From Tagaea sp. CACIAM 22H2 (GTDB lineage: Bacteria > Pseudomonadota > Alphaproteobacteria > CACIAM-22H2), in NCBI GenBank assembly GCA_014444615.1, contig PVXE01000012.1, forward strand, positions 1 through 64,000: a stretch of 64,000 nt of DNA, written 5' to 3'. The notes below the pieces were generated by a model. That model saw nothing but the letters and a program-made list of their open reading frames with translations, was not told where the DNA came from and searched no databases. Positions 28,904 through 39,114 of the stretch are shown here, piece after piece. Both the position numbers and the translations under genes were made by a program. Position 1 is the first letter of the stretch. Every line of letters starts with the position of its first letter.

Positions 28904-30622
28904 ATGGCTGACACGATGGCAGAGAGCGCCCGCTCTCGCCCGATGACGCAGGAAGAGAAGCGAGTCATTCTTGCGTCGTCCGCGGGTACCGTTTTCGAGT
29001 GGTACGACTTCTATCTCTACGGTTCGCTGGCGGCGATCATCGGCGCGCAGTTCTTTTCGTCCTTCCCGGAAGCGACGCGCAACGTCTTCGCGCTGCTGGC
29101 CTTCGCGGCGGGCTTCCTGGTGCGCCCCTTCGGCGCGCTGGTGTTCGGCCGCTTGGGCGACATGGTCGGCCGTAAATACACCTTCTTGATGACCATCCTG
29201 ATCATGGGCACGTCGACCTTCCTGGTCGGCTGCTTGCCCGGCTACGAGACGATCGGTTGGGCCGCCCCCATCGCGCTGATCGCGCTGCGCATGGCCCAGG
29301 GTCTGGCGCTGGGCGGCGAATACGGCGGCGCCGTGGTTTACGTCGCCGAGCATGCGCCGCACGGGCGCCGCGGCTTCTACACCAGCTGGATTCAAACGAC
29401 CGCCACGCTGGGCCTGCTGCTGTCGCTGATGGTCATTCTTCTCGTCCGCAGCTACATGGGCGAGCAGGCTTTCGCGGCATGGGGCTGGCGCATCCCGTTC
29501 CTGATCTCGATCTTCCTGCTGGCGATCTCGGTCTATATCCGCTTGCAGATGGAAGAAAGCCCGGCCTTCAAGAAGATGAAGGAAGAAGGCACGCATTCGA
29601 AGGCGCCGCTGTCCGAAGCTTTCGGCCAGTGGAAGAACGCCAAGTTCGCGCTGCTTGCCCTGCTCGGCCTCACCGCCGGTCAGGCCGTGGTCTGGTACAC
29701 GGGCCAATTCTACGCGCTGTTCTTCCTGCAGAGCATTCTGCGCATCGACGCGTGGACCGCCAACGTGCTGATCGCGTGGTCGCTGATTCTGGGGACGGGC
29801 GGCTTCATCGTGTTCGGCGCGCTGTCGGACCGCATCGGCCGCAAGGTGATCATCCTGGCCGGCTGCGCCTTGGCGATCGTCACGTATTTCCCGGTGTTCA
29901 AGGCGATCACCGAATACGCGAACCCGATGCTGCACAAGGCGCAACAGGAAGTCAGCGTCGTGATCAAGGCGGATCCGGCGGATTGCTCGTTCCAGTTCAA
30001 TCCGACGGGCACGTCGAAATTCACCAGCTCGTGCGACAACGCCAAGGCGCTGCTCGCGCGCGGATCGGTGAACTACAAAAACGAACCGGCCCCGGCGGGC
30101 TCGGCCGCGAAGATCGCGATCGGCGACGTCGAAATCGAATCCTACGACACGACGAAACTGTCGGGCGACGCCGTGCGCGCCGTCCCGGCGGCGTTCACCG
30201 CGGCCGTCAACGGGGCGCTGGGCAAGGCCGGCTACCCGATGCCGGGCGTGGCCAACCCCGACATCGTGAAGCTCAGCGGCTTCTTCGACGCGCTGTCGGG
30301 CAAGGCGTTCGTGCTGGTGCTGCTGCTGACCTATCTCGTGATCCTGGTCACGATGGTCTATGGGCCCATCGCGGCGGCGCTGGTGGAATTGTTCCCCACC
30401 CGCATCCGCTATACCGGCATGTCGCTGCCCTATCACATCGGCAATGGCTGGTTCGGCGGTCTGCTGCCGGCCACGTCCTTCGCGATGATCGCGCAGACGG
30501 GCGATGTCTATTACGGCCTGTGGTACCCGATCATCATCGCGGGCATGACCTTAATCATCGGCACGCTGTTTGTGCCCGAGAACAAGGACAAGGACATCTT
30601 CACGAAGGAATCGTCGGGCTGA
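28904..30622 (+). CDS. MHS-family (MFS) metabolite:proton symporter with large periplasmic insertion
   Basis: A 572-residue inner-membrane carrier. Family marks are SSAGTVFEWYDFYLYGSL, RPFGALVFGRLGDMVGRKYTF and GGEYGGAVVYVAEHAP. Twelve segments are broken by an insertion of about 135 residues (330-465), which is polar, contains two Cys (about 361 and 376) and is predicted to be extracytoplasmic. Relatives carry organic acids, proline or betaine; the substrate is unknown. ATG 28904 is used because GGGAGG lies about ten bases before it. A strong terminator follows. Confidence 0.85.
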   Translation: MADTMAESARSRPMTQEEKRVILASSAGTVFEWYDFYLYGSLAAIIGAQFFSSFPEATRNVFALLAFAAGFLVRPFGALVFGRLGDMVGRKYTFLMTILIMGTSTFLVGCLPGYETIGWAAPIALIALRMAQGLALGGEYGGAVVYVAEHAPHGRRGFYTSWIQTTATLGLLLSLMVILLVRSYMGEQAFAAWGWRIPFLISIFLLAISVYIRLQMEESPAFKKMKEEGTHSKAPLSEAFGQWKNAKFALLALLGLTAGQAVVWYTGQFYALFFLQSILRIDAWTANVLIAWSLILGTGGFIVFGALSDRIGRKVIILAGCALAIVTYFPVFKAITEYANPMLHKAQQEVSVVIKADPADCSFQFNPTGTSKFTSSCDNAKALLARGSVNYKNEPAPAGSAAKIAIGDVEIESYDTTKLSGDAVRAVPAAFTAAVNGALGKAGYPMPGVANPDIVKLSGFFDALSGKAFVLVLLLTYLVILVTMVYGPIAAALVELFPTRIRYTGMSLPYHIGNGWFGGLLPATSFAMIAQTGDVYYGLWYPIIIAGMTLIIGTLFVPENKDKDIFTKESSG

Positions 30623-30648
30623 GTTCGACCTCCACCCGGCTAACCTGG

Positions 30649-30680
30649 GGGCCGCTTCGTTCACCCGAAGCGGCCCTTTT
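30649..30680 (+). terminator. Rho-independent terminator after the MHS transporter
   Basis: An 11-bp perfect stem GGGCCGCTTCG (30649-30659) and CGAAGCGGCCC (30666-30676), with loop TTCACC, then TTTT and further T-rich sequence. Confidence 0.92.
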
Positions 30681-30684
30681 CTTT

Positions 30685-31329
30685 TCAAACCGCGCGCATT
30701 TCCAATTCGCGATCGACCGGCGCGCCCTCGAGCAACGCCATCGCCGCCGCTTCCGCCGGAACGCGTTTGCGCAAGCGGTCGTAATAGGCGATCAATCCGA
30801 AATCGAAGGCGTTGCGGACCACTTTGTGATCCTCCGCCTTGTTCTTGCTGTAGACCGGCAGCAACTCGAATACCCGCTTGGCGGTCGGCTTGGCCAATTT
30901 GATGGGTTCGAGCGGCCCTTCGATCGCCTCGAGTCGCATTTTGCACTCGGCCAAGAGATCGCCCCAGCCATCCGGGCGATGCTCCGGCGAGGGGTATTCA
31001 CGTAGTGCGGCCGCATAGACCTCGCCCATCCGAGCGGCCAGGATTTCGCGGTTCGCGCGGCCGGCCGGGGTCTCGACCATCCGCCCCAAGGCGAGTGCGG
31101 TCATATCCATGCCGAGCAGGCCGAAGGCTTCCCACCGGCATTTGGCATAGACGGTCACAAACCCTTGATTCGCAAAGTAATGCTGTCCGAACCAAGCGAG
31201 GGTATTGCGCGAGAACTCGTAGACCGCGCGCTGCGTCAGATACGACGCTTCGCCGCTGACGAAGCGTCGCAATTCCGAGGGGTCGACGACCGGCAAAGGG
31301 CGGAATCGTCTAATCAAAGCGGTCAACAT
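30685..31329 (-). CDS. Hypothetical protein
   Basis: A 214-residue soluble protein of unknown family. It has aromatic-rich helical segments (RNTLAWFGQHYFANQGFVTVY near 41-61; WEAFGLLGMDMTALALGRM) and a basic N-terminus, with no signal peptide or membrane span. It converges on the transporter terminator and stands alone upstream of the DUF4212 promoter region. Confidence 0.6.
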   Translation of the reverse strand: MLTALIRRFRPLPVVDPSELRRFVSGEASYLTQRAVYEFSRNTLAWFGQHYFANQGFVTVYAKCRWEAFGLLGMDMTALALGRMVETPAGRANREILAARMGEVYAAALREYPSPEHRPDGWGDLLAECKMRLEAIEGPLEPIKLAKPTAKRVFELLPVYSKNKAEDHKVVRNAFDFGLIAYYDRLRKRVPAEAAAMALLEGAPVDRELEMRAV

Positions 31330-31610
31330 GGGCGTCCGTCCGTTTGCGGTAATGAGATATTTCCCCCGGAAATTACCATCCAGGTTGTGCGTTTGCCGAG
31401 CCTCATGCTATCAGGGTCCCCAATGGCGCCGGTAGTGCGTCAAACGACAGGTCTGGACTCGCTCTCTCAGTCTTCCATTTCGGACGATCGATCCAAGTGC
31501 CGCGCAAGCGGTATCGGGAGCGGCTGAACCGGACCTAATACGATGTGCCATCCATTGACACATTCGGCGGCCGGCGGCGTATGCCCAACGGTTCGCCTCG
31601 GAGAGGTCGA

Positions 31611-31877
31611 ATGAGCAAAAAACTATCCCAAGAGGAAATGCAGGCCTACTGGGGCAAGACGTCCAAACTGATGTGGACGATTTTGGCCCTGTGGTTCTTT
31701 TTCAGCTTCGTCGTCCACTTTTTCGCGCTCTCGCTGAACGAGATCCGCGTTCTGGGCTTCCCGCTCGGCTTCTATATGGCCGCGCAAGGGTCGCTGATCG
31801 CGTTCGTCGTCCTTTGCTTCTGGAACGCTTCGGCCCAGAACAAGATCGACGAAGAGTTCGGCGTGTCGGACGAGTAA
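31611..31877 (+). CDS. DUF4212 small subunit of sodium:solute symporter
   Basis: An 88-residue protein with two membrane helices (about 21-44 and 51-73) and the DUF4212 pattern YWGKTSKLMWTILALWF. DUF4212 proteins occur almost only next to acetate-type SSS transporters and are viewed as small partner subunits. GGAGAGG lies just before ATG 31611; the longer frame from 31545 is less likely. It ends 16 bases before the symporter. Confidence 0.9.
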   Translation: MSKKLSQEEMQAYWGKTSKLMWTILALWFFFSFVVHFFALSLNEIRVLGFPLGFYMAAQGSLIAFVVLCFWNASAQNKIDEEFGVSDE

Positions 31878-31893
31878 GGCAAGGAGAATAAAA

Positions 31894-33798
31894 ATGGCCG
31901 GCGCCGCCGCAAACAGCAGCTTCCTCCAGAACCTCGGCAAGATCTACGCGATCTATACCGGGTCGTTCGCGGGTTTCGTGATCTTCCTCGGCATTCTCGA
32001 ATTCTTCGGGGTGCCCGACAAGATCCTCGGATACCTGTTCATCTTCCTCACGATCGGCGTCTACGCGCTGATCGGCATTCTGTCGCGCACGGCGGAAGTG
32101 TCGGAATACTACGTCGCGGGCCGCTCGGTTCCGGCGCTGTATAACGGCATGGCCACGGGTGCCGACTGGATGTCCGCCGCCTCGTTCATCGGCATGGCGG
32201 GTTCGCTCTATTTCGGCGGCTACGACGGCTTGGCCTTCGTGCTCGGCTGGACGGGCGGCTACGTGCTGGTGTCCATCCTGATGGCGCCGTATCTGCGCAA
32301 GTTCGGGCAGTTCACGGTTCCCGATTTCTGCGGGGCCCGCTACGGCGGCAACGCGGCGCGCACGCTCGCCGTGATCATCCTGATCTCCGCGTCGTTCGTT
32401 TACGTCGTCGCGCAGATCGTGGGCGTGGGCATCATCACCTCGCGCTTCCTGGGCTTGGACTTCAAGGTCGCCTGCTTCGTGGGCCTCATCGGCATTCTCG
32501 TGTGCTCGATGCTCGGCGGCATGAAGGCGGTGACCTGGACCCAGGTCGCCCAGTACATCATCCTGATCATCGCGTACCTGATCCCGGTCGTCATTATGTC
32601 GGCCCAGGTCACGGGCGTGCCGATCCCGCAGCTGATGTACGGTCAGGCGCTCGAGAAGATCGCCGCGCTGGAAACGACGCTGGGCGTCGCCAAGGGCCAT
32701 GTCGCGGCCTTCGCCGACGCGCGCGGCAACTTCAACATGACCTCGGCGATCAACTTCTTCGCCTTGATCCTGTGCTTGATGGTCGGCACCGCGTCGTTGC
32801 CGCACATCCTGATGCGCTACTTCACCACGCCGTCGGTCCGTCAGGCCCGCGACTCGGTGGGCTGGTCGCTGTTCTTCATCTTCCTGCTGTACTTCACGGC
32901 GCCGGCCTATGCGGCCTTCGCCAAGCTGGAGGTGTATCAGAACATCATCGGTCAGCCGATCACGGCCCTGCCGACCTGGATCGCTTCGTGGGGCAAGCCG
33001 GGGCTCGCCCTGGTCGGCGCCTGCGACGCGGCCAACGCGGCGGAGATCTTCCCGATCTGCCGCGGCGTCACCGGCAACGGCGACGGCATCCTGCAGCTCT
33101 CCGAGTTCCGCATCCATCCGGACGCGATCGTGTTGGCGACCCCCGAAATCGCGGGTCTGCCCTACGTGGTCGCGGGCTTGGTGGCCGCGGGCGGTCTGGC
33201 GGCGGCGCTGTCCACCGCCGACGGTCTGCTGCTGGCGATCGCCAACGCGCTGTCGCACGACATCTACTACAAGATGATCGACCCCAACGCCGACACGAAG
33301 CGCCGTCTGGTCATCAGCCGCGTGCTTCTGTCCATCGTGGCGGTGCTCGCGGCCTACGTCTCGGGCACGCTGGGTGCGGACATCCTGTTCCTGGTGTCGT
33401 GGGCCTTCTCCATCGCGGCGTCGGGGCTGTTCGCGGCCCTCGTGCTCGGCATCTGGTGGAAGCGGGCGGGCGACGCGTCGGGCGTGGCCAGCATGCTGGT
33501 CGGCTACGGCGTGTGCATGTTCTTCCTGATCACCACGGAGTTCTACGGGCCGGCCATGAAGGCCGCACTCGGCGACATCGTGACGATCGTGAACATCCGC
33601 GGGCGCCAGGTCGCGTATCTCTGGGGCATCAACAACATCTCGGTCGGCATCTTCGGCATCCCGGCGGCGTTCCTCGCCCAATGGGTCGTGCAGAAGTTCA
33701 CCGCCGAGGCGAGCCCCGAGATGCAGGACTTCATCGACTCGATCCGCGTTCCGGCCGGCGACGTCAGACTCGCCCCCGGCATGTCGGCGAAGGACTAA
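31894..33798 (+). CDS. Cation/acetate-type symporter, SSS family (ActP-like)
   Basis: A 634-residue permease with about thirteen hydrophobic segments and SSS marks: VSEYYVAGRSVPALYNGMATGADWMSAASFIG (sodium site region), GGMKAVTWTQVAQYIIL and GLAAALSTADGLLLAIANAL. Between segments, near residue 390, an EF-hand-like loop TGNGDGILQLSEF matches N3, D5, G6 and E12 of the calcium loop. Paired with DUF4212, it belongs to the family importing acetate or other short monocarboxylates. AAGGAG lies upstream of the ATG. A double hairpin follows. Confidence 0.9.
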   Translation: MAGAAANSSFLQNLGKIYAIYTGSFAGFVIFLGILEFFGVPDKILGYLFIFLTIGVYALIGILSRTAEVSEYYVAGRSVPALYNGMATGADWMSAASFIGMAGSLYFGGYDGLAFVLGWTGGYVLVSILMAPYLRKFGQFTVPDFCGARYGGNAARTLAVIILISASFVYVVAQIVGVGIITSRFLGLDFKVACFVGLIGILVCSMLGGMKAVTWTQVAQYIILIIAYLIPVVIMSAQVTGVPIPQLMYGQALEKIAALETTLGVAKGHVAAFADARGNFNMTSAINFFALILCLMVGTASLPHILMRYFTTPSVRQARDSVGWSLFFIFLLYFTAPAYAAFAKLEVYQNIIGQPITALPTWIASWGKPGLALVGACDAANAAEIFPICRGVTGNGDGILQLSEFRIHPDAIVLATPEIAGLPYVVAGLVAAGGLAAALSTADGLLLAIANALSHDIYYKMIDPNADTKRRLVISRVLLSIVAVLAAYVSGTLGADILFLVSWAFSIAASGLFAALVLGIWWKRAGDASGVASMLVGYGVCMFFLITTEFYGPAMKAALGDIVTIVNIRGRQVAYLWGINNISVGIFGIPAAFLAQWVVQKFTAEASPEMQDFIDSIRVPAGDVRLAPGMSAKD

Positions 33799-33836
33799 CA
33801 ACCAAGCCGCCCCGGCGACGGGGCGGATCTTCCTGG

Positions 33837-33863
33837 GGCGGGGTCTTCGGACCCCGCCTTTTT
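33837..33863 (+). terminator. Rho-independent terminator after the symporter
   Basis: A 9-bp stem GGCGGGGTC (33837-33845) and GACCCCGCC (33850-33858), with TTCG tetraloop and five T. A second GC hairpin (CCGCCCCG, GCGA, CGGGGCGG) lies just before it. Confidence 0.92.
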
Positions 33864-33923
33864 CTTTGGGCCGCGCTTGTTTGAATGGACAAGCGCGCCA
33901 AGCTGCGGCATTCACGGGACACG

Positions 33924-34244
33924 ATGAGCGACGTCGGTTTCTTCCTCGATTATCCGGTTTTCTGGATCGTCAATTACGGTTTGGCGATCGTCATCTGGTC
34001 GTGCGTCGGCCGGTTCCTGCTCGCGTTCTTCGTGCCGTCGCTGCAGCCCACGAATTACATCTGGCGCGCCTTCGTGGCGCTGACGGAATGGGCGCTGATC
34101 GCGACGCGCTACATCACGCCCGGCTTCGTGCGGCCCTTCATGCTGCCGCCGATCGCGGCGTTCTGGCTGTTCCATGTCCGCGTCGTGGCGTTCCTGGTCA
34201 TGTGGCGCTGGGGCCTGGTGCCGCCCGTCGCGGCAGGGGGCTGA
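33924..34244 (+). CDS. Small membrane protein, YggT-like in appearance
   Basis: A 106-residue protein (119 if started at ATG 33885) with hydrophobic stretches at about 12-36 and 73-96. The sequence is rich in Trp and Phe; no firm family is recognised. It starts only about 60 bases after the terminator tail and is 9 bases upstream of the next gene, so the pair look cotranscribed. Confidence 0.6.
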   Translation: MSDVGFFLDYPVFWIVNYGLAIVIWSCVGRFLLAFFVPSLQPTNYIWRAFVALTEWALIATRYITPGFVRPFMLPPIAAFWLFHVRVVAFLVMWRWGLVPPVAAGG

Positions 34245-34253
34245 GCCCACGCC

Positions 34254-34577
34254 ATGGAACGCCATCAGATTTTCGCGCTGGTTTTGGGCCTGTCGGCCGT
34301 CAACGGCATGTTCTCGCCCTATCTCGACCTGACGATCGCGCTCGCCCCGATCTGGGTCCCGTCCTGGCTGCCGGGCAGCCCGTCGCTGCTGTTCTACGCG
34401 GCGTCGATGCTGACCGCGACGACCACGCTGCTGCTGTCGGGCGTGCCGGCCGGATTGGCCGAAGGCGCCATGCCGCGTTTGCGCAATTCCAACATATCGC
34501 TGTGGATCTGGGCCGGAGCGGCCTTCGTGCTGACCGTTCCGGGAATACTGCGGCTGGTCTATCTCGTCGCCGCCTGA
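34254..34577 (+). CDS. Small membrane protein of unknown function
   Basis: A 107-residue protein with three predicted membrane segments (about 7-27, 45-63, 83-105). No family recognised. It follows the preceding small membrane protein by 9 bases and precedes another, forming a trio downstream of the DUF4212-symporter operon. Confidence 0.55.
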   Translation: MERHQIFALVLGLSAVNGMFSPYLDLTIALAPIWVPSWLPGSPSLLFYAASMLTATTTLLLSGVPAGLAEGAMPRLRNSNISLWIWAGAAFVLTVPGILRLVYLVAA

Positions 34578-34672
34578 CGGCGACGGCCGATAGTGATAGG
34601 CTGATCGCTCCTACCCCCCGGCCTTGCGCGAGAAACAACGTGCGGGAGCTCGAACATATCAGGGCGGCGGCG

Positions 34673-35047
34673 ATGACTTCGGTCGGCCGCGCCTGCCTGT
34701 TCTTCTTGCTGGCGGTGACGACCGTAATGGCCGGCCTCACCGCGTGGCCCTATCTCGCCTTCAAAAGCGGCGCCATTCTGACCACGCTGCTGGCGATGGT
34801 GCTGACATTGCGCGCCACGCTGGTGCATCGCCAGGATATCGGCCGCACCGAAACTTGGTTCATGCTGCGCAAGGCCAACGAGAAGCCCGACGAGCGCGCG
34901 CGGCGCGTGATCGCCGGCGTGCTGCGCGACACCTACCGCACGCTGGCGCTCTACGCGGCGCTGATCGCCGTCGGCTGCTGGATGTTCGCCTTCGCGGCGC
35001 TGCTTGTGCTGCCTCAGGCCGTCGTCACGCCGCGCACGCTCGTATAG
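34673..35047 (+). CDS. Small membrane protein of unknown function
   Basis: About 124 residues with three or four hydrophobic stretches and a charged middle (RKANEKPDERARRVI). AGGG lies eight bases before ATG 34673; GTG 34640 is the alternative start (135 residues). The end overlaps the convergent SMP-30 gene by 34 bases. No family recognised. Confidence 0.55.
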   Translation: MTSVGRACLFFLLAVTTVMAGLTAWPYLAFKSGAILTTLLAMVLTLRATLVHRQDIGRTETWFMLRKANEKPDERARRVIAGVLRDTYRTLALYAALIAVGCWMFAFAALLVLPQAVVTPRTLV

Positions 35048-35946
35048 ATCGAATAGAGCGAATGGCTCGCCGCCATGAACAGGCGGGTGTGATACTTGCC
35101 GCCGAAGCACAGATTGGCGCAGCGTTCCGGCAGATCGATATGCAGGATCGGCGTGCCGTCGGGCGCGAAGACGCGCACGCCGTCCAGCCCCTCGCCCATG
35201 CCCCAGCCCGCCCAGACATTGCCGCGCTCGTCGCAGCGCCAGCCGTCGGGCGTGCCCAGTTCGCCGCAATCGGCGAAGGGGCGCTTGTTCGTCAGCTTGT
35301 CGCCAACCACGTCGAACACCCAGGTGCGGCGCGGGCGCGACGCGCTCTCGACCAGATAGAGATGCTTCTCGTCGGGCGAGAAGCACAGCCCGTTCGGGCC
35401 GTCCATGCCGTCGGCGACGACCGTCAGTTTCCCGGTCGCGGGATCGAGGCGATAGAACGCCATCGGAAGTTCGCTCGGTGCCCGTTCTCCTTCGTAATCC
35501 GACAGGATGCCGAAGGCCGGATCGCTGAACCACACCGAGCCGTCCGACTTCACGACCACGTCGTTGGGCGAGTTCAGGCGCTTGCCCTCGAACTTGTCGG
35601 CCAGCACCGTGATCGTGCCGTCATACTCGGTGCGCGTGACGCGGCGGGTGAAATGTTCGCAGGAAACCAGGCGGCCCTGGCGGTCGCGCGTGTTGCCGTT
35701 GGAGAAGTTCGACGGCTTGCGGAATTCCGACACCGCGCCCGTCTCTTCGGTCCAGCGCAGCATGCGGTTATTGGGGATGTCCGACCAAACCAGATAATGC
35801 CCGTCGCCGAACCACACCGGGCCTTCCGACCAGCGCGTGCCGGTGTAAAGCCGCTCGACGGAGGCGTTCATCGGGATGAGCCCGGCCCCGCGCGGATCGA
35901 GCACGCGCACGGCAGGATCGGGATAGCGTTCGGACGGCGTCCACAT
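35014..35946 (-). CDS. SMP-30/gluconolactonase-family (LRE) hydrolase
   Basis: A 310-residue six-bladed propeller. Metal-site features of the family are WSEGPVW (Glu), RLNSPNDVVVKSDGSVWFSDP (Asn) and GPNGLCFSPDEKHLYL (Asn/Asp). Family enzymes open sugar lactones with a divalent metal. The start at 35946 is preferred over 36009 because of GGGGGA about ten bases upstream and alignment with family starts. No sugar-catabolic genes adjoin it. Confidence 0.85.
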   Translation of the reverse strand: MWTPSERYPDPAVRVLDPRGAGLIPMNASVERLYTGTRWSEGPVWFGDGHYLVWSDIPNNRMLRWTEETGAVSEFRKPSNFSNGNTRDRQGRLVSCEHFTRRVTRTEYDGTITVLADKFEGKRLNSPNDVVVKSDGSVWFSDPAFGILSDYEGERAPSELPMAFYRLDPATGKLTVVADGMDGPNGLCFSPDEKHLYLVESASRPRRTWVFDVVGDKLTNKRPFADCGELGTPDGWRCDERGNVWAGWGMGEGLDGVRVFAPDGTPILHIDLPERCANLCFGGKYHTRLFMAASHSLYSIYTSVRGVTTA

Positions 35947-36023
35947 GATGGCGAATTCCCCCAGGATTTTCGTTCGGCTTATTTGGCGCGGGTTGGCCCC
36001 CGCGCGCAAGCGTGCCGCTCCGG

Positions 36024-36096
36024 TGGGCCCGGCAGGATTCGAACCTGCGACAACACCGTTATGAGCGGCGCGTTCTGACCGCTGAACTACGGGCCC
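36024..36096 (-). tRNA. tRNA with anticodon CAT (Ile2 or elongator Met)
   Basis: A 73-base cloverleaf on the minus strand: acceptor GGGCCCG/CGGGCCC, D-stem GTTC/GAAC, anticodon stem CGCCG/CGGTG with loop CTCATAA, T-stem GCAGG/CCTGC, discriminator A. CCA is not encoded (CCG follows). The CGGTGTTGTCGCAGG side resembles lysidine-modified tRNA-Ile2, but elongator Met cannot be ruled out by eye. Confidence 0.92.
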
Positions 36097-36153
36097 GCCG
36101 GAACCGGCGCACCGGTTTAGCCGGTTTGGCGCGCGGCGCCAACCGGCACGAAA

Positions 36154-36858
36154 TCAAGACGGATTCGCCTTGGATGGCGCGGCATCGGTCCGAAGTTTGA
36201 CCTTCACATCCCTCTCGAGCAGCCGGTCGGACCGAAGCGTGCCGAAAATCTCATTCCAATAGGATTCGACTGCCTCGACCGCGTCGAACTCGAACATCTC
36301 AGCTTCGCTTATTTTTAGGGTCCTAATAACACTAAGTTGCTGGGTGCCATGCCACATCACCTTTTTCGCCTTCGCATCGTACAGGACCGCGCGGAAAGAA
36401 ACGGCGAAGCTGCAACGATTGTCTCCGCAAACGACGTCCACCAAGGCCGGCGCGATCACCAGGGCATCATCATGCACGAAACGAAAATCCGGCAGCGCGT
36501 CTTCGATCGCCTTGGCATTTACCGGGGCCTTGTCCGAAACCGTAAGCCGGCGGAGGACACCACTCGTCCGAGCCGCTTCATCGAATGTTCCGACCAACTC
36601 GTTTCCGAACGCTGTCACGATTTTTCCGGCGCCAATGGTTAGGCTGCCGTTCATAAGCCGATAGCTCGCGAAGTAGAGCGAGTTGTACCGCTGGATATTC
36701 ACGCGCAGCCGATCATGCGCGAAATACAAGACGTCGAGTTCCGCGACTTTGTGCGCGTCCTTCGTGACGGTGCTGGACGCCGTATTGGTCATCGTTATCG
36801 AGCAAGCCGTCAGGGCAAGCGCCGACAACGCGATCAACAAAAACCGAAGCCGCCCCAT
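36154..36858 (-). CDS. Hypothetical lipoprotein
   Basis: A 234-residue protein with a lipoprotein signal: MGRLRFLLIALSALALTAC, lipobox LTAC with Cys at 19. The mature part is not recognised; it contains two Cys in VVCGDNRCSF that may form a disulphide, and ends in a basic tail. GGGGA lies five bases before ATG 36858. Its codon use is somewhat less GC-rich than its neighbours. It is downstream of rpoD but separated by about 110 bases. Confidence 0.7.
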   Translation of the reverse strand: MGRLRFLLIALSALALTACSITMTNTASSTVTKDAHKVAELDVLYFAHDRLRVNIQRYNSLYFASYRLMNGSLTIGAGKIVTAFGNELVGTFDEAARTSGVLRRLTVSDKAPVNAKAIEDALPDFRFVHDDALVIAPALVDVVCGDNRCSFAVSFRAVLYDAKAKKVMWHGTQQLSVIRTLKISEAEMFEFDAVEAVESYWNEIFGTLRSDRLLERDVKVKLRTDAAPSKANPS

Positions 36859-36970
36859 AACGTCCCCGTTCCCCGGATTTAACCCGGAGTATAGGGACTT
36901 CACGGCGGAAACCGCAACCTAGTCGAGAGCGGCCCTTCGGGTAGCGTCGCGAAGGTTGCCGAGAGGCGGC

Positions 36971-39058
<2,088 letters not shown>

Positions 39059-39114
39059 ATGGCTTCGACCTCGGGGCGGATCATTTTCCGCCGAATGAAC
39101 ATCGCGTCGCGCGC

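Noticed and set aside
36024..36096. Initiator tRNA-Met
   Set aside because: The acceptor starts with a G-C pair and the anticodon stem lacks the three G-C pairs of initiators.
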